Positions 1 to 9,886 of a stretch of 64,000 bases of DNA are shown piece after piece; the first letter of the stretch is position 1; each line of letters opens with the position of its first letter. This DNA is from VAZQ01 sp963744275 (lineage in GTDB: Bacteria > Pseudomonadota > Alphaproteobacteria > Rhizobiales > Xanthobacteraceae). Location: assembly GCA_963744275.1 (NCBI GenBank), contig CAVUSX010000009.1, positions 62,001 through 126,000 on the forward strand, given 5' to 3'. Both the position numbers and the translations under genes were made by a program. The notes below the pieces were generated by a model. It searched no databases. It saw only the letters and a program-made list of their open reading frames with translations, and had not been told where the DNA came from.

Positions 1-591
1 GTTATCCCGGGAATGATGTTTGCGGCCCAATCCTTTGCGGCGTCATCGGCGCTCACTCCGGCGTTGCTGGCAAGCCTCTTGCTCAGGACCGTCAGCGCGA
101 CGTTACAGGCGCCGAACACCGTACCGCTGGCCAAGAGTTCGGTCGACAGACATCTCATCGACCACCAGCACGCCGGGCTTCGGGCGGAAGAAGGGGTTCT
201 TCACGGCCATTGCCTTGGTCTCGGGATCGGTAATCTTGAGTGACTTACCGATCTTGTATTTCTCCCACATCGCACTGTTGAGGGCGAGCGGAAAGGCTCC
301 GTGGCGCAGAATCACCACGGCCGCGGCGGAATTGGGCGGGTTGGGTGCCAAGAAAGTGTAAGCAAACGCCAGTGGGAAACCGGAATTGACTTCGTACGCG
401 TCGACAACCTGCCGATAACGTCCCTTGAGCATTCCGGGCCACTCCGAGCTGTCATTTCCAGGGGCGGATTGTTGTGCCCTCAGGGGAGCGGCGGCGAGTT
501 CGGCGAGTCCGATCACCATTCCACCGGCAAGACGACCGAAGAAACCTCGACGTGGCACCGACACGGCCGTATTTGAGCTGGGGTCGATCAT
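1..591 (-). pseudogene. Exported protein with twin-arginine-like signal, frameshifted and cut by the left edge
   Basis: The reading frame starts at 591, where ATG is preceded by GGAG six bases upstream; an in-frame ATG at 603 is an alternative. The N-terminus carries PRRGFFGRLAGG followed by a small-residue hydrophobic stretch ending in AAPLRAQ, which resembles a Tat signal peptide. The body contains VVILRHGAFPLALN and is compatible with a small alpha/beta fold such as a DsrE-like domain, but I cannot name the family with certainty. The frame breaks near 130-150: after VVDEMSVDR the plausible continuation, ELLASGTVFGACNVALT, is in another frame and runs off the window edge without a stop. Either a sequence error or a real frameshift is possible. 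Function unknown. Confidence 0.5.
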
Positions 592-859
592 GTGTTTCTC
601 CATGTTGAGATCCGACGTCCGACGTTACCAAAAGTGAAGAGCATTTTGAACCTGGTCTTGCTCAGCGCACGTTTCTAAGGTTGGGCTGCCAAGTGCCGCA
701 GTCGCCCCGTCCTTGTCTCAACTGAGCGCCTCGGCGGTGCCGAAGCCAACGATCGTGGCGGGTCGGGAACTGCCGGCGTGACAACCACTTCCCCCTGCAC
801 GGTGGAGTCGTGTAGGTTTAAATCCGTTTGCCCGGCAAGAGCCGCCCAGGAGCGCCTTG

Positions 860-1709
860 ATGAATCACCGATTTTTTGTTGGCGCCGTCATGCTGGGAAT
901 TTCGCTGGGCTCAACGATGAGCGGCGCGCGGGCGTTTGATGAAACTCGCTACCCCAACTGGAAGGGTCAGTGGCTTCGCTCCGACACCGGTATCCCTCGA
1001 TATGATCCAAGCAAGCCTGCGGGCCGCGGGCAAGAGCCTCCTCTAACCCGGGAATATCAAACAATTTGGGATGCGAGCTTGGCCGACCAGGCCGCGGGGG
1101 GCCCAGGCAGGGATCCGGCTTCCGTCTGTATCGCGCCAGGCATGCCTCGCATCATGAACAATTATCAGGGAGCGGAGTTCGTCGTTACGCCGCGCACCAC
1201 CCACGTCTTGATGGAGAACATCTACGACTTTCGCCGGATTTTTACCGATGGGCGTCCCTGGCCGGAAGAGATCGATCCGACCTTTTCCGGATATTCGATC
1301 GGCAAGTGGATCGATACCGGCGGCAAGGGCCCATATGACGTGCTCGAGGTCGAGACGCGTGGACTCAAGGGTCCCCGCGTCTTCGACAGCACCGGCCTTC
1401 CTCTGGCCTCAGACGACCAAACCGTCATCAAAGAGCGTATCTTCCAGGACAAAGCCGATCCGAATGTCCTTTATGACGAGATGACAACGATCGACAATGC
1501 ATTGATGCGTCCCTGGAAGGCGGTCAAAACCTACCTTCGCGCACAAACGCAACGACCAGTCTGGCACGAAAGCATTTGTGTCGAGAACAGTCCTTACGTC
1601 GAAATTGCAAAGCAGATTTACAAGCTGAGCGCAGATGGATTTCCTGATGCCGGCGAAAAAAGACCAGCCGCCGCCCGACTTGCGGTATTTCAATCGAACC
1701 CAAAAGTGA
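860..1709 (+). CDS. Secreted protein of uncharacterised family (type A paralog 1), C-terminal frameshift
   Basis: About 282 residues. The start is ATG 860, with AGGAG at 848-852; the TTG just before it is unlikely. A Sec signal peptide ends near SGARA, and the mature protein begins FDETRYPNWKGQW. Family landmarks are APGMPRIM, a FxDGRxWP motif, GYSIGKW, DVLEVETRG and a proline-rich tail ending PPPDLRYF. The native tail is in a shifted frame: a single extra base near 1640 separates SADGF from LMPAKKDQPPPDLRYF, which ends with TGA at 1707-1709. It lies 15 bases upstream of a second paralog (1725-2588) and probably shares its transcript; a third type A copy is at 40775-41602. No biochemical role is known to me. 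Secretion and tandem paralogy are visible; anything further would be guesswork. Confidence 0.75.
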
Positions 1710-1724
1710 ATGAGGGAGCAAGTC

Positions 1725-2588
1725 ATGCGATACCGGTGGTCTTTTGGCGCTGTCTCGCTCGCGATCTTTCTTTGCTCGTCTTTGGTAGGCGCCCGGGCCT
1801 TCGATGACGGCAAATATCCCGATTTCAGCGGCCAATGGCTTCGGGTCAACCTGGGCAAGGGAGGCCAAGTCTCGTTCGATCCCACGAAAGCCTGGGGCCT
1901 TGGACAGGAAGCGCCGCTCACGCCCGAATATCAGGCGATCCTGCGAGCAAGCATCGCAGACCAGGAGAACGGCGGTCAGGGCAATTGGAATTCCGGCGCG
2001 CGTTGCCTGCCTCCGGGAATGCCGGCGACGATGAACGGGTATAACACGATGGAATTCGTCGTGCTTCCGGAGATCACCTATGTTCTGGTCGAACACAATG
2101 TGCCCATTCATCGGCGGATTTATACCGACGGGCGCGGTTGGCCGGACGAGGTCGAGCCGACATTTCAAGGTTATTCCATCGGCCAATGGGTGGATAGCAC
2201 CGGCAGCGGCCGCTACGATGTGCTCGAAGTCGAGACGCGTTACTTCAAGGGGCCGCGCGCTCTGGACGCGACCGGCATACCCACCCACGCCGACAACCAG
2301 TCCATCGTGAAGGAACGTATCTACCTCGACAGGGCCGATCCCAAACTTCTGCACGACGAAATTACGTTGATCGATCATGCCCTCACGCGACCGTGGACCG
2401 TATTGAAGACATTCCGACGCAACGCCGAGCAATATCCAGGATGGGCGGACCAAAATTGCCCATCGACAACTCGTCTCCTCAAGATCGGAAATGAGGTGTA
2501 TTTTAAAGGAGCTAACGACGACTTGCTCCCCACCCGCAAGGATCAGCCGCCTCCCGATCTCAGATTTTTCAATCAGTCTCGGCAGTGA
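1725..2588 (+). CDS. Secreted protein of uncharacterised family (type A paralog 2)
   Basis: 287 residues from ATG 1725, chosen over ATG 1710 because GAGGGAG sits just upstream and the 1725 start gives a clean signal peptide (MRYRWSFGAVSLAIFLCSS, cleavage near VGARA). The mature sequence FDDGKYPDFSGQWLR aligns throughout with the 860 gene: PPGMPATM, IYTDGRGWPDEVEPTF, GYSIGQWVD, DVLEVETRYFKGPR and the ending PPPDLRFF. Unlike its neighbour it is intact to the stop codon. The two genes form a tandem pair, probably one operon, and probably arose by duplication. The family is exported and has no catalytic motif that I recognise. Function unknown. Confidence 0.8.
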   Translation: MRYRWSFGAVSLAIFLCSSLVGARAFDDGKYPDFSGQWLRVNLGKGGQVSFDPTKAWGLGQEAPLTPEYQAILRASIADQENGGQGNWNSGARCLPPGMPATMNGYNTMEFVVLPEITYVLVEHNVPIHRRIYTDGRGWPDEVEPTFQGYSIGQWVDSTGSGRYDVLEVETRYFKGPRALDATGIPTHADNQSIVKERIYLDRADPKLLHDEITLIDHALTRPWTVLKTFRRNAEQYPGWADQNCPSTTRLLKIGNEVYFKGANDDLLPTRKDQPPPDLRFFNQSRQ

Positions 2589-2842
2589 ACGCATCGCCTT
2601 GGGCTATATGGTGTCGAATCGTCGAGGCCGCGTTCGCCGGCTCGTCCTGGACCATGCCGCCGAAGGCATGCGTGGTAAGCTCGCGACCGGCCTTTTTCGG
2701 GCGGATGCTTCCGGAGACGGCCTTGCACCTTGCCCGCATCCGGCTGGACGCCACAATCTGATGGAATTGCCGGCCGCGGCGTTCTGAGGGACGATCGAGG
2801 AGGGAGCTCCTTCCTCGACACCGCAAACGGATCGGAGGCCCG

Positions 2843-4052
2843 ATGGCTGACGCGTTCATCTACGATCATCTGCGCACCCCGCGCGGGCGCGGCAAGGTCG
2901 ACGGCGCCCTGCACGAGGTGACGGCGCTCGATCTCGCCGCCCAGACGCTCGCCGCCATCAAGGAGCGCAGCGCCCTCGACCCCAAGCTGGTCGACGACGT
3001 GGTACTGGGTTGCGTCGATCCGGTGGGCGAGGCGGGCGGCGACATCGCGCGCGCCGCCGCCCTCGTGGCCGGCTACGGCAACAGCGTTCCGGGCGTGCAG
3101 ATCAACCGCTTCTGCGCCTCCGGGCTCGATGCCGTCAACTTCGCGGCCGCGCAGATCATGTCCGGCCAGCACGACATGGCGATCGGCGGCGGCGTCGAAT
3201 CCATGAGCCGCATCGGCATCGGCGCCTCCGGCGGCGCCTGGCCGGTCGATCCGTCGATCGCGCTCAAGTCCTATTTCATGCCGCAAGGCGTTTCGGCCGA
3301 TCTCATCGCCACCAAATACGGCTTCGCGCGCGCCGACGTCGACGCCTATGCGGTCGAGAGCCAGAAGCGCGCGGCGGTGGCCTGGGACGAAGGCCGCTTC
3401 GCCCGCTCCGTGCTCACCGTTCGGGACGTCAACGGCATGGCGATCCTCGCCAAGGACGAGCACATGCGCGCCAATACCAGCATGCAGTCGCTGGCCCAGC
3501 TGCAGGCCGCCTTCGTGCAGATGGGCGAGATGGGCGGCTTCGACGCGGTCGCGGTGCAGGCCCATCCCGAGATCGAGGCCGTCAATCATGTGCACCATGC
3601 CGGCAATTCCTCCGGCATCGTCGATGGCGCCGCCGCGGTGCTCATCGGCAGCCGTGCCGCCGGCCGCGCCGCCAAGCTCACAGCCGCGCGCCCGCATCCG
3701 GGCCTTTGCCAATGTGGGCTCGGAACCGGCCCTGATGCTGACCGGACCGGTCGACGTCACCCGGAAGGTGCTCAAGCGCGCGCGCATGCAGCTTGCGGAC
3801 CTCGATCTGATCGAGGTCAACGAGGCCTTCGCCGCCGTGGTGCTGCGCTATCTGCAGGCCTTCGATCTCGATCCTGCCAAGGTCAATGTGAACGGCGGCG
3901 CGATCGCGATGGGCCATCCGCTCGGCGCCACCGGCGCCATGATCCTGGGCATCGCGCTCGACGAGCTCGAGCGGCGGAATCTCGCCACCGCGCTGGTGAC
4001 CTTGTGCATCGGCGCCGGCATGGGCACCGCGACCATCATCGAGAGAGTGTGA
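2843..4052 (+). CDS. Acetyl-CoA acetyltransferase (thiolase), one frameshift
   Basis: Thiolase-superfamily enzyme joining or cleaving acyl-CoA thioesters, as in beta-oxidation. The start ATG 2843 has GGAGG upstream. The nucleophilic cysteine is C91 in NRFCASGLDAV. The C-terminal part holds LIEVNEAFAAVVLRY, GGAIAMGHPLGATGA (active-site His) and the second cysteine in TLCIGAGMGTA. The two halves are in different frames, joined at about 3678-3684 where KLT must pass directly to PRARIRAFANVGSEP. Full length, about 402 residues, is normal for a thiolase, so the protein is complete apart from the indel. It heads a probable operon with a cupin (4078) and an enoyl-CoA hydratase/3-hydroxyacyl-CoA dehydrogenase (4577), which suggests a fatty-acid or alicyclic-acid degradation unit. 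Confidence 0.85.
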
Positions 4053-4077
4053 TCTGCGAAAATTTGGAGAGGCTGGA

Positions 4078-4542
4078 ATGCCGAAGATCGACATGGCGAG
4101 CGTCAAAGTGGAATCGTCCTCTGGCTATCCGGAGCCGTATCGCGCCGCGGTGGCCGGCCGTTCGCGCCAGCGGCTCGGCAATGCGGTCGGCCTCGATCAG
4201 TTCGGCGTCAACCTGACCCGACTGAAGCCGGGCGCGCAATCCGCCCAGCGCCATTGGCATGCCGCCGAGGACGAGTTCGTATTCATCATCGAGGGCACGC
4301 TGGTGCTGTGCGAGAACGATGGCGAGACCGTGCTCGCGGCCGGCGACGCGGCGGGATTCAAGGCCGGCGTCCCCAACGGCCACTGCTTGGTCAATCGCTC
4401 GGGTAAGGATGCGGTCTATCTCGAGATCGGAACGCGCTGCGAGCGCGAGCAGGTGGACTATCCGGACATCGATCTGCGGGTTCGCAAGGACGAGAGCGGC
4501 TTGATCTATACCCACAAATCCGGCGAGCCGTTTCCGCGCTGA
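4078..4542 (+). CDS. Cupin-domain protein
   Basis: 154 residues, a single small beta-barrel. The classic metal-binding cupin motif is present as HWHAAEDEFVFIIEG (His, His, Glu), followed by a glycine-rich turn and the second cupin motif region around GFKAGVPNGHCLVN. The charged C-terminus ends GLIYTHKSGEPFPR, a tail I recognise from cupins of unknown substrate. There is no signal peptide, so it is cytoplasmic. It sits 25 bases after the thiolase and 34 bases before the enoyl-CoA hydratase/dehydrogenase, so it is probably cotranscribed with these acyl-CoA enzymes. It may bind or isomerise a pathway intermediate, but nothing in the sequence settles that. Confidence 0.8.
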   Translation: MPKIDMASVKVESSSGYPEPYRAAVAGRSRQRLGNAVGLDQFGVNLTRLKPGAQSAQRHWHAAEDEFVFIIEGTLVLCENDGETVLAAGDAAGFKAGVPNGHCLVNRSGKDAVYLEIGTRCEREQVDYPDIDLRVRKDESGLIYTHKSGEPFPR

Positions 4543-4576
4543 CGATCGCACGCTCCAGGCCATAAGGGAGACGTTC

Positions 4577-6785
4577 ATGCCTTACGTGAACTTCAAGATC
4601 GAGACCGACGCCGACGGCATCGCGCTCGTCACCTGGGACAGCCCCGGCCGCTCGATGAACGTGATCGATTTGAAGGTCATCGAGGAGCTCGGCGCCATCG
4701 TGGAGGAGGCCGCGGGCGATGGCGCGATCAAGGGCGTCGTCATCACCTCGGGCAAGGAGACGTTCTGCGCCGGCGCCGATCTCGCCATGCTGGAGACATC
4801 CGGCCGCCAGTTCGCCGACATGGTGGCGGCGCGCGGCGAGGAGGCCGCGATCGCCTGGCTGTTCGCCGAGAGCCGCAAGCTGTCGCAGCTCTACCGGCGC
4901 ATCGAGACCTGCGGCAAGCCTTGGGTGGCGGCCATCAACGGCACTGCGCTCGGCGGCGGCTTCGAGCTCTGCCTCGCCTGCCACCACCGCATCGCCGCCG
5001 ACAGCGAAAAGGCGCGCGTGGGCCTGCCCGAGGTCAAGATCGGGCTGTTCCCCGGCGCCGGCGGCACCCAGCGGGTGGCCCGCCTGTTGAAGCCGGCGGA
5101 CGCGCTGCAGTTCCTGCTCAAGGGCGATCAGCTGCGCCCCGCGCGGGCCAAGACCATGAAGCTCGTCGATGCGCTCGCGCCACCCTCCGATCTCATCGGC
5201 GGCGCCAAGGCCTGGATCAAGGGCGGCGGCGGCGCCAAGGCGGCCTGGGACCTGGAGGGTTTCCGGCTGCCCGGCGGGGCGGTCTATTCCAAGGCCGGCA
5301 TGATGACGTTCCCGGCCGCCAACGCGATCTACCGGCGCGAGACCTACGACAATTATCCGGCCGCGCGCGCCATCCTGCAGGTGGTCTACGAGGGACTGCA
5401 ATTGCCGATGGATCTGGCGCTCAAGGTCGAGTCGCGCTGGTTCGCCAAGATTTTGCGCTCGCCGCAGGCGGCCGCCATGATCCGCTCGCTGTTCGTCTCC
5501 CTGCAGGAGCTCAACAAGGGCGCGCGCCGGCCCGCGCAGGTGCCGCCGACGCGATTCAAGCGCGATCGGCGTCATCGGCGCCGGCTTCATGGGCGCCGGC
5601 ATCGCCTATGTGACGGCGCGCGCCGGCATCGACGTCGTGCTGATCGATCGCGACCAGGCATCCGCCGACAAGCGGCAAGGAGCATTCGCAAAAGCTGATG
5701 AGCAAGCAGGTCGAGCGCGGCCGCGCCACGGCGGCGGAGCGCGATGCGGTGCTGGCGCGCATCACCGCGACCGCCGATTACGGCGCGCTCAAGGACTGCG
5801 ACATGGTCATCGAGGCGGTGTTCGAGGACCGCGCCGTCAAGGCCGAGGCGATCGCCCGACCGAGGCGGTGATCGGCGCCAAGGTGATCTTCGGCTCCAAC
5901 ACCTCGACGCTGCCGATCACCTCGCTCGCGCAGATTGTCGAGCGGCCGGCGAGCTTCATCGGCATGCATTTCTTCTCGCCGGTCGAGCGCATGCTGCTGG
6001 TCGAGATCATCATCGGCAAGGAGACCGGGGATGCGGCGCTCGCCGCCGCGCTCGATTACGTGCGCGCGATCCGAGGACGCCGATCGTGGTCAACGATTCG
6101 CGCGGCTTCTACACCTCGCGCGTGGTCGGGACCTATCTGCGCGAAGGCCATCTGATGCTGCCGAGGGGGTGCCGGCGGCGATGATCGAGAACGCCGCCCG
6201 CATGGCCGGCATGCCGGTCGGCCCGCTCGCGCTCAACGACGAGGTCGCGGTCGACCTCGCCTGGAAGATCGTGAAGGCGACCGAGGCCGATCTCGGCGCC
6301 CGGCGCGATCGATCCGCGGCAGAAAGCGCTGCTCGAGCAATGGTGGAGAAGCGGGGCCGGCTCGGGCGCAAGAACGGCAAGGGCTTCTACGACTACCGCG
6401 AGAGCGGCCCGAAGCGGCTGTGGCCGGGCCTCCCGAGCTGCAGGAGACGGGGCTCGACCCCGACGCCATCGATGTCGAGGAGCTCGAGCAGCGCCTCCTG
6501 GTCATCCAGGCGCTGGAGACCGCGCGTTGCGTGGAGGAGGGCGTCATCACCGATGTGCGCGAAGCCGATGTCGGCTCGATCCTCGGATTCGGCTTCGCGC
6601 CGTTCTCCGGCGGCACGCTCAGCTATATCGACATGATGGGCAGCAAGCCCTTCGTCGAGCTGTGCCGGCGGCTGGAAGAAGCGGCACGGGGCGCGCTTCA
6701 AGCCCTCGCGGCTGCTCAAGGACATGGCGGCAAGGGCGAGACCTTCTACGGCCGCTTCGCGCCGCCCCGGCGCGCCGCCGCGTGA
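4577..6785 (+). pseudogene. fadJ: Bifunctional enoyl-CoA hydratase / 3-hydroxyacyl-CoA dehydrogenase (FadJ/FadB type), multiple indels
   Basis: The first about 310 codons are intact and encode a crotonase domain: FCAGADLAML and NGTALGGGFELCLACHHRIA form the oxyanion-hole and active-site regions. After PPTRFK the NAD-binding dehydrogenase domain continues in other frames: IGVIGAGFMGAGIAY (Rossmann glycine motif), FGSNTSTLPIT, GMHFFSPVERMLLVEII, NDSRGFYTSRV, PVGPLALNDEV, KNGKGFYDYRE, then GFGFAPFSGGTLSYID and a tail ending RRAAA. I count at least nine single-base insertions or deletions between about 5555 and 6720, with no nonsense substitutions in between and all family motifs preserved. Such a pattern fits clustered sequencing error or very recent decay. 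The intact enzyme would catalyse hydration and NAD-dependent dehydrogenation of acyl-CoAs beside the thiolase at 2843. Confidence 0.8.
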
Positions 6786-6927
6786 CGACGAGGCGCCCGC
6801 TCCGCCGCACGCAATGGCAGCCATGTGTGGGTGCGTCGCAGCAAACGAGACAATCATTGATTTGCACCCGTGCAAGCGACCTCGCTCGCAGCGAGCCAGA
6901 AGAGATCGCATCGCGCAAGGCGGGCCG

Positions 6928-8406
6928 CTATCGGGCGGTTATGGTGAACGTCCTTGCAGCCATGTTGCGCGGGCCTATCGGGTCCCCGCGGAGGAAAAGC
7001 GCATAGCCGGTCATTCCGATGTGTCCCGGCTCGCGTCCGGGCGTCATGAACGAGGCATACACGCCGTTCCTCAGACCCATCCCGTGACCCGTCATCGTGA
7101 CCGGGCGGGTGGAGTTCTGCATGAGCTGCGGGAGGCTCCAGTCTTGCGCCGCCAAGGCTCGTCGCGGTCGAGTAGTACCACGACAGGCTGACGGCAGGGC
7201 ATTCTTGCCCGGCAGCGCAATTGAGCTCGGTGCAGGTGAAGGTCATCATGTAGAGCCTCAGGGCATCGTTGTACACGATCTGCGCGTGGCCTTCCGACAT
7301 CGGGCCTGCGACGCAGGGCGAAGTCATCACGGCGCTTTCGAGCCCGCCGCGGCCTTCCTGCGTCCAGCCGCCCTTTCCGTTGGAATCCACATGCCATTTG
7401 TAGAACTGCAGAGCGGCCTTCGACCCGATGCCCCGACTTGTCACCAAGCTTGGCGCGCGCCATGTGGATGAAGGCGTCCGGCTTGGTCGCGGGCGAGCCG
7501 GTGAATTGGTAGGGCACATAGAGGTAGTAATCGCCCGACGGATCCATGTCGTCCACGAATGCGCTCGGTAGCGAATCCCCGTAGAACTTGTCCAAACCGG
7601 TGGTTGGCGGCGTTCCGGGCAGCGTTACGCCCGCGTAGCGGCCATTGCCGTATTCCAGCCAGTCGTTCTCGACGCCCGGCCTCGCAACCGGCATGGGCCA
7701 GGTTCTGCCGCCATCCGTGGAGCGAGCCACCCCGACGGAGACCCAGCCCGCTGCCGCGCCCTTGGACGCGTGCGGGCAATGGATCTCGGCCTCGTAGATC
7801 ATGATCAAATTACCCGGCCCGCGCGTCGGGTCGTGCACGATTTCGCCGGGCGCGGCATACTGCTCGTCGAAGTGGGTGACCCCGGCGTAGTTGCAGGGAC
7901 TGCCGATGGTGCGAGGGGCCCAGAAGATCGCTTGGCCATGGTCGGGATTGCCAAAGCCCGGCGCCAGGGTGAAATTCAGGAAGTCCCGCGTCTGCAAGAC
8001 GAGCGTGTCGCCAAAAAGCTGCCTGCCGACCTGGTTGGTACCCGCGACGATGACATTGTAGGTTGCCGGGTAAATCGCCGGCAGGAACGAGATGTGCTCA
8101 TCCGGGACATACTTCAGGGTACCGGGAATGCTTACCGCGAGGTCGTTCGAAACCGACATCGTGATCGAGCTGTCGACATGAGTCGCTGGGCCGGTTTGAT
8201 CGGAAGCGGACCGGGTTGCCGGGCTCGCGATCCGCTCCACGCCCATCTGCCGTTGGCTCGATTCCAGCTTTGGCGCAAAGCGCGACAAGGTGCTCCGCGT
8301 CTGCCGCTTGCGCGTTCACGGTCGGACTGATGACCAAGGGCAAGCTCATGATCATGATGAATAACCGAGCTCTTCCCCAAGCCCTTCCATCGCCGCAAAA
8401 AGTCAT
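6928..8406 (-). pseudogene. Secreted Asp-box (BNR/sialidase-like) protein, broken by about three frameshifts
   Basis: A signal peptide (LFIMIMSLPLVISPTVNAQAA) is encoded from 8406. The main frame, from about 8288 to 7435, contains an Asp-box, ARSTDGGRTW, as well as FWAPRTIGSPCNYAGV, DPTRGPGNLIMIYEAEIHCP and DPSGDYYLYVPYQF. The protein continues in a second frame (GIGSKAALQFYKWHVD, IVYNDALRLYMMTFTCTELNC) and a third (DWSLPQLMQNSTRPV, GRNGMTGYALFLRGDP-like), ending at 6928. Junctions are near 8230-8290, about 7433 (in a GGGG run) and about 7147. Asp-boxes and repeated Trp/Tyr-rich strands suggest a beta-propeller, possibly a glycoside hydrolase or a non-enzymatic binding protein. Substrate unknown. 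It stands alone, transcribed against its neighbours. Confidence 0.6.
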
Positions 8407-8555
8407 AGGTCACCCCTTGCTCTCGTAATACCCTGGCCGCAGCTCCTACGGGGCCTGCAGCTGGCGCTCGCCATGGGATGTAACAAGCTTCGCTTTTGAT
8501 ATAAAGTCGGCACCGGCGTGCCCCCAATGCCTGTCCCGATCGAAAGAATAACTCA

Positions 8556-9548
8556 ATGAAAACCGATCTCGAGCTGACACTCAGCGTCGCCGACTATCAC
8601 CGCACCCGGCCGCTGCTCAATGGCGATGTGAAATTGGAAGGCATCAATCCGAGCTTTTATACGGCTGCCCGCGGAGAGGCCTGTCTGCGTCCGGTCTACG
8701 AAGAGTTCGACGTCGCCGAGATGTCGCTGTCCTGGTACGCCATGGCCCGATCCCGCAACGAGCCGGTCTATGCGTTGCCGATATTTCCGATGCGGATGTT
8801 CGCTCAGCCCTACATCTATTGCGGAGCGAATTCCGGGATCAAGGAACCCGGCGACTTGATCGGCAAGCGGATCGGCATGGACCGCTATCGCCTGACGATC
8901 GGCCTGTGGGCGCGCGGCATCCTGCAGGAATTCCACGGCGTGAAGCCGAACCAGCTTCATTGGTTCACCACCGATCCGGAAGGCGCGGGCTTCCAGGCGT
9001 CAGCCGATGTCGAGGTGACCGTCACGGGTGAGGACGCCGAGGACATGCTGCTGAAGGGGGACGTGGACGCGCTGATTTCACCCAATGTCCCGGATTCCTT
9101 CCGTGCCGGCGACCCGCGGATCCGGCGTCTCTTCGAGCCGTGCCGATCGGCAGTCGAGCACTATTTTGCAGCTACGGGAATTTTCCCGATCACGCACACC
9201 CTCGTGGTCCGCGAAGCGCTGCTGGAGCGCGAGCCGTGGATCGTCGACAGCCTCATCAATGCCTTCGAGGCCGCCGACGCTTTCTGCCGCAGAGAATACG
9301 ATTATCCGAAGCGGCTGCTCTTTCCGACGGCACAATTGATCCTGGAGGAGGAAGAGCAGCGCTTCGGCAAGAATCCGTGGCGGGAGGGTCTCGCCCCCAA
9401 CGCACATACGCTGGACAAATTCATGCAGTATGCCGCCGCCCAGGGGTATACGCCGCGCGTCCTCAGCATCGCGGAAGCATTCTGGCCGGGCATCAAGGCG
9501 GCCGACGTTTCCGCGCGGCCGCCGGCTCGCGCCGTCGGTGTGGCCTAG
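8556..9548 (+). CDS. 4,5-dihydroxyphthalate decarboxylase-like / NMT1-type binding protein
   Basis: 330 residues, no signal peptide. The opening LTLSVADYHRTRPLLNGDVK, the FDVAEMSLSWYAMAR segment, the IPVFPSRMF-like ALPIFPMRMFAQPYIY and the IKEPGDLIGKRIGM block match the family annotated as 4,5-dihydroxyphthalate decarboxylase (Pht5). That family shares the periplasmic-binding fold of NMT1/THI5 proteins. The family name comes from phthalate degradation, but many members sit outside such pathways and may act as ligand-binding proteins or decarboxylases of other aromatic acids. No phthalate dioxygenase or dehydrogenase genes lie nearby, so the true substrate is open. It is transcribed divergently from the broken Asp-box gene. 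Confidence 0.75.
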   Translation: MKTDLELTLSVADYHRTRPLLNGDVKLEGINPSFYTAARGEACLRPVYEEFDVAEMSLSWYAMARSRNEPVYALPIFPMRMFAQPYIYCGANSGIKEPGDLIGKRIGMDRYRLTIGLWARGILQEFHGVKPNQLHWFTTDPEGAGFQASADVEVTVTGEDAEDMLLKGDVDALISPNVPDSFRAGDPRIRRLFEPCRSAVEHYFAATGIFPITHTLVVREALLEREPWIVDSLINAFEAADAFCRREYDYPKRLLFPTAQLILEEEEQRFGKNPWREGLAPNAHTLDKFMQYAAAQGYTPRVLSIAEAFWPGIKAADVSARPPARAVGVA

Positions 9549-9559
9549 CTGAGCGATAG

Positions 9560-9720
9560 GTGCGCCGCATTTTTTTGGACGTGCCGCATTCGGTCGATCC
9601 GAAATCTTCCTGGTCCGGGGAATTGGTTGGCCATTGCGAGAATGGCGAGCTGGTCGTGGACACCATCGGTTTTCCCGACCAGCATGAACTCGAATTCGTG
9701 GACGATTGGCGCAACCTGCC
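9560..9720 (+). pseudogene. Remnant of the secreted paralog family (type B core)
   Basis: A short stretch reads SSWSGELVGHCENGELVVDTIGF in essence, corresponding to the SW-G-SVGRYEGDTLVVDTIGI core of the type B secreted proteins at 26560, 33268, 34357 and 35127. There is no signal peptide upstream, and the C-terminal FxMPW region is absent, the frame instead dissolving into proline/alanine-rich sequence before gshA. This looks like a gene fragment left by deletion or recombination. It is too short to be functional as seen. Confidence 0.45.
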
Positions 9721-9886
9721 CGGCCCGCTCGCGAATGCCCCCGACCGGACGCCCGCGCCCTTGGCCGACGGGCGGTCGCAGCCGGCGCCGGCGCCGGCGC
9801 TTGAAGCCGCCGGCGCGAGGCTTATGTGATTGCTCTCCCGGGCGCGGCGCCATAAGGTCGCGGCCCAATTCGCCGGTTCCCCCTGC

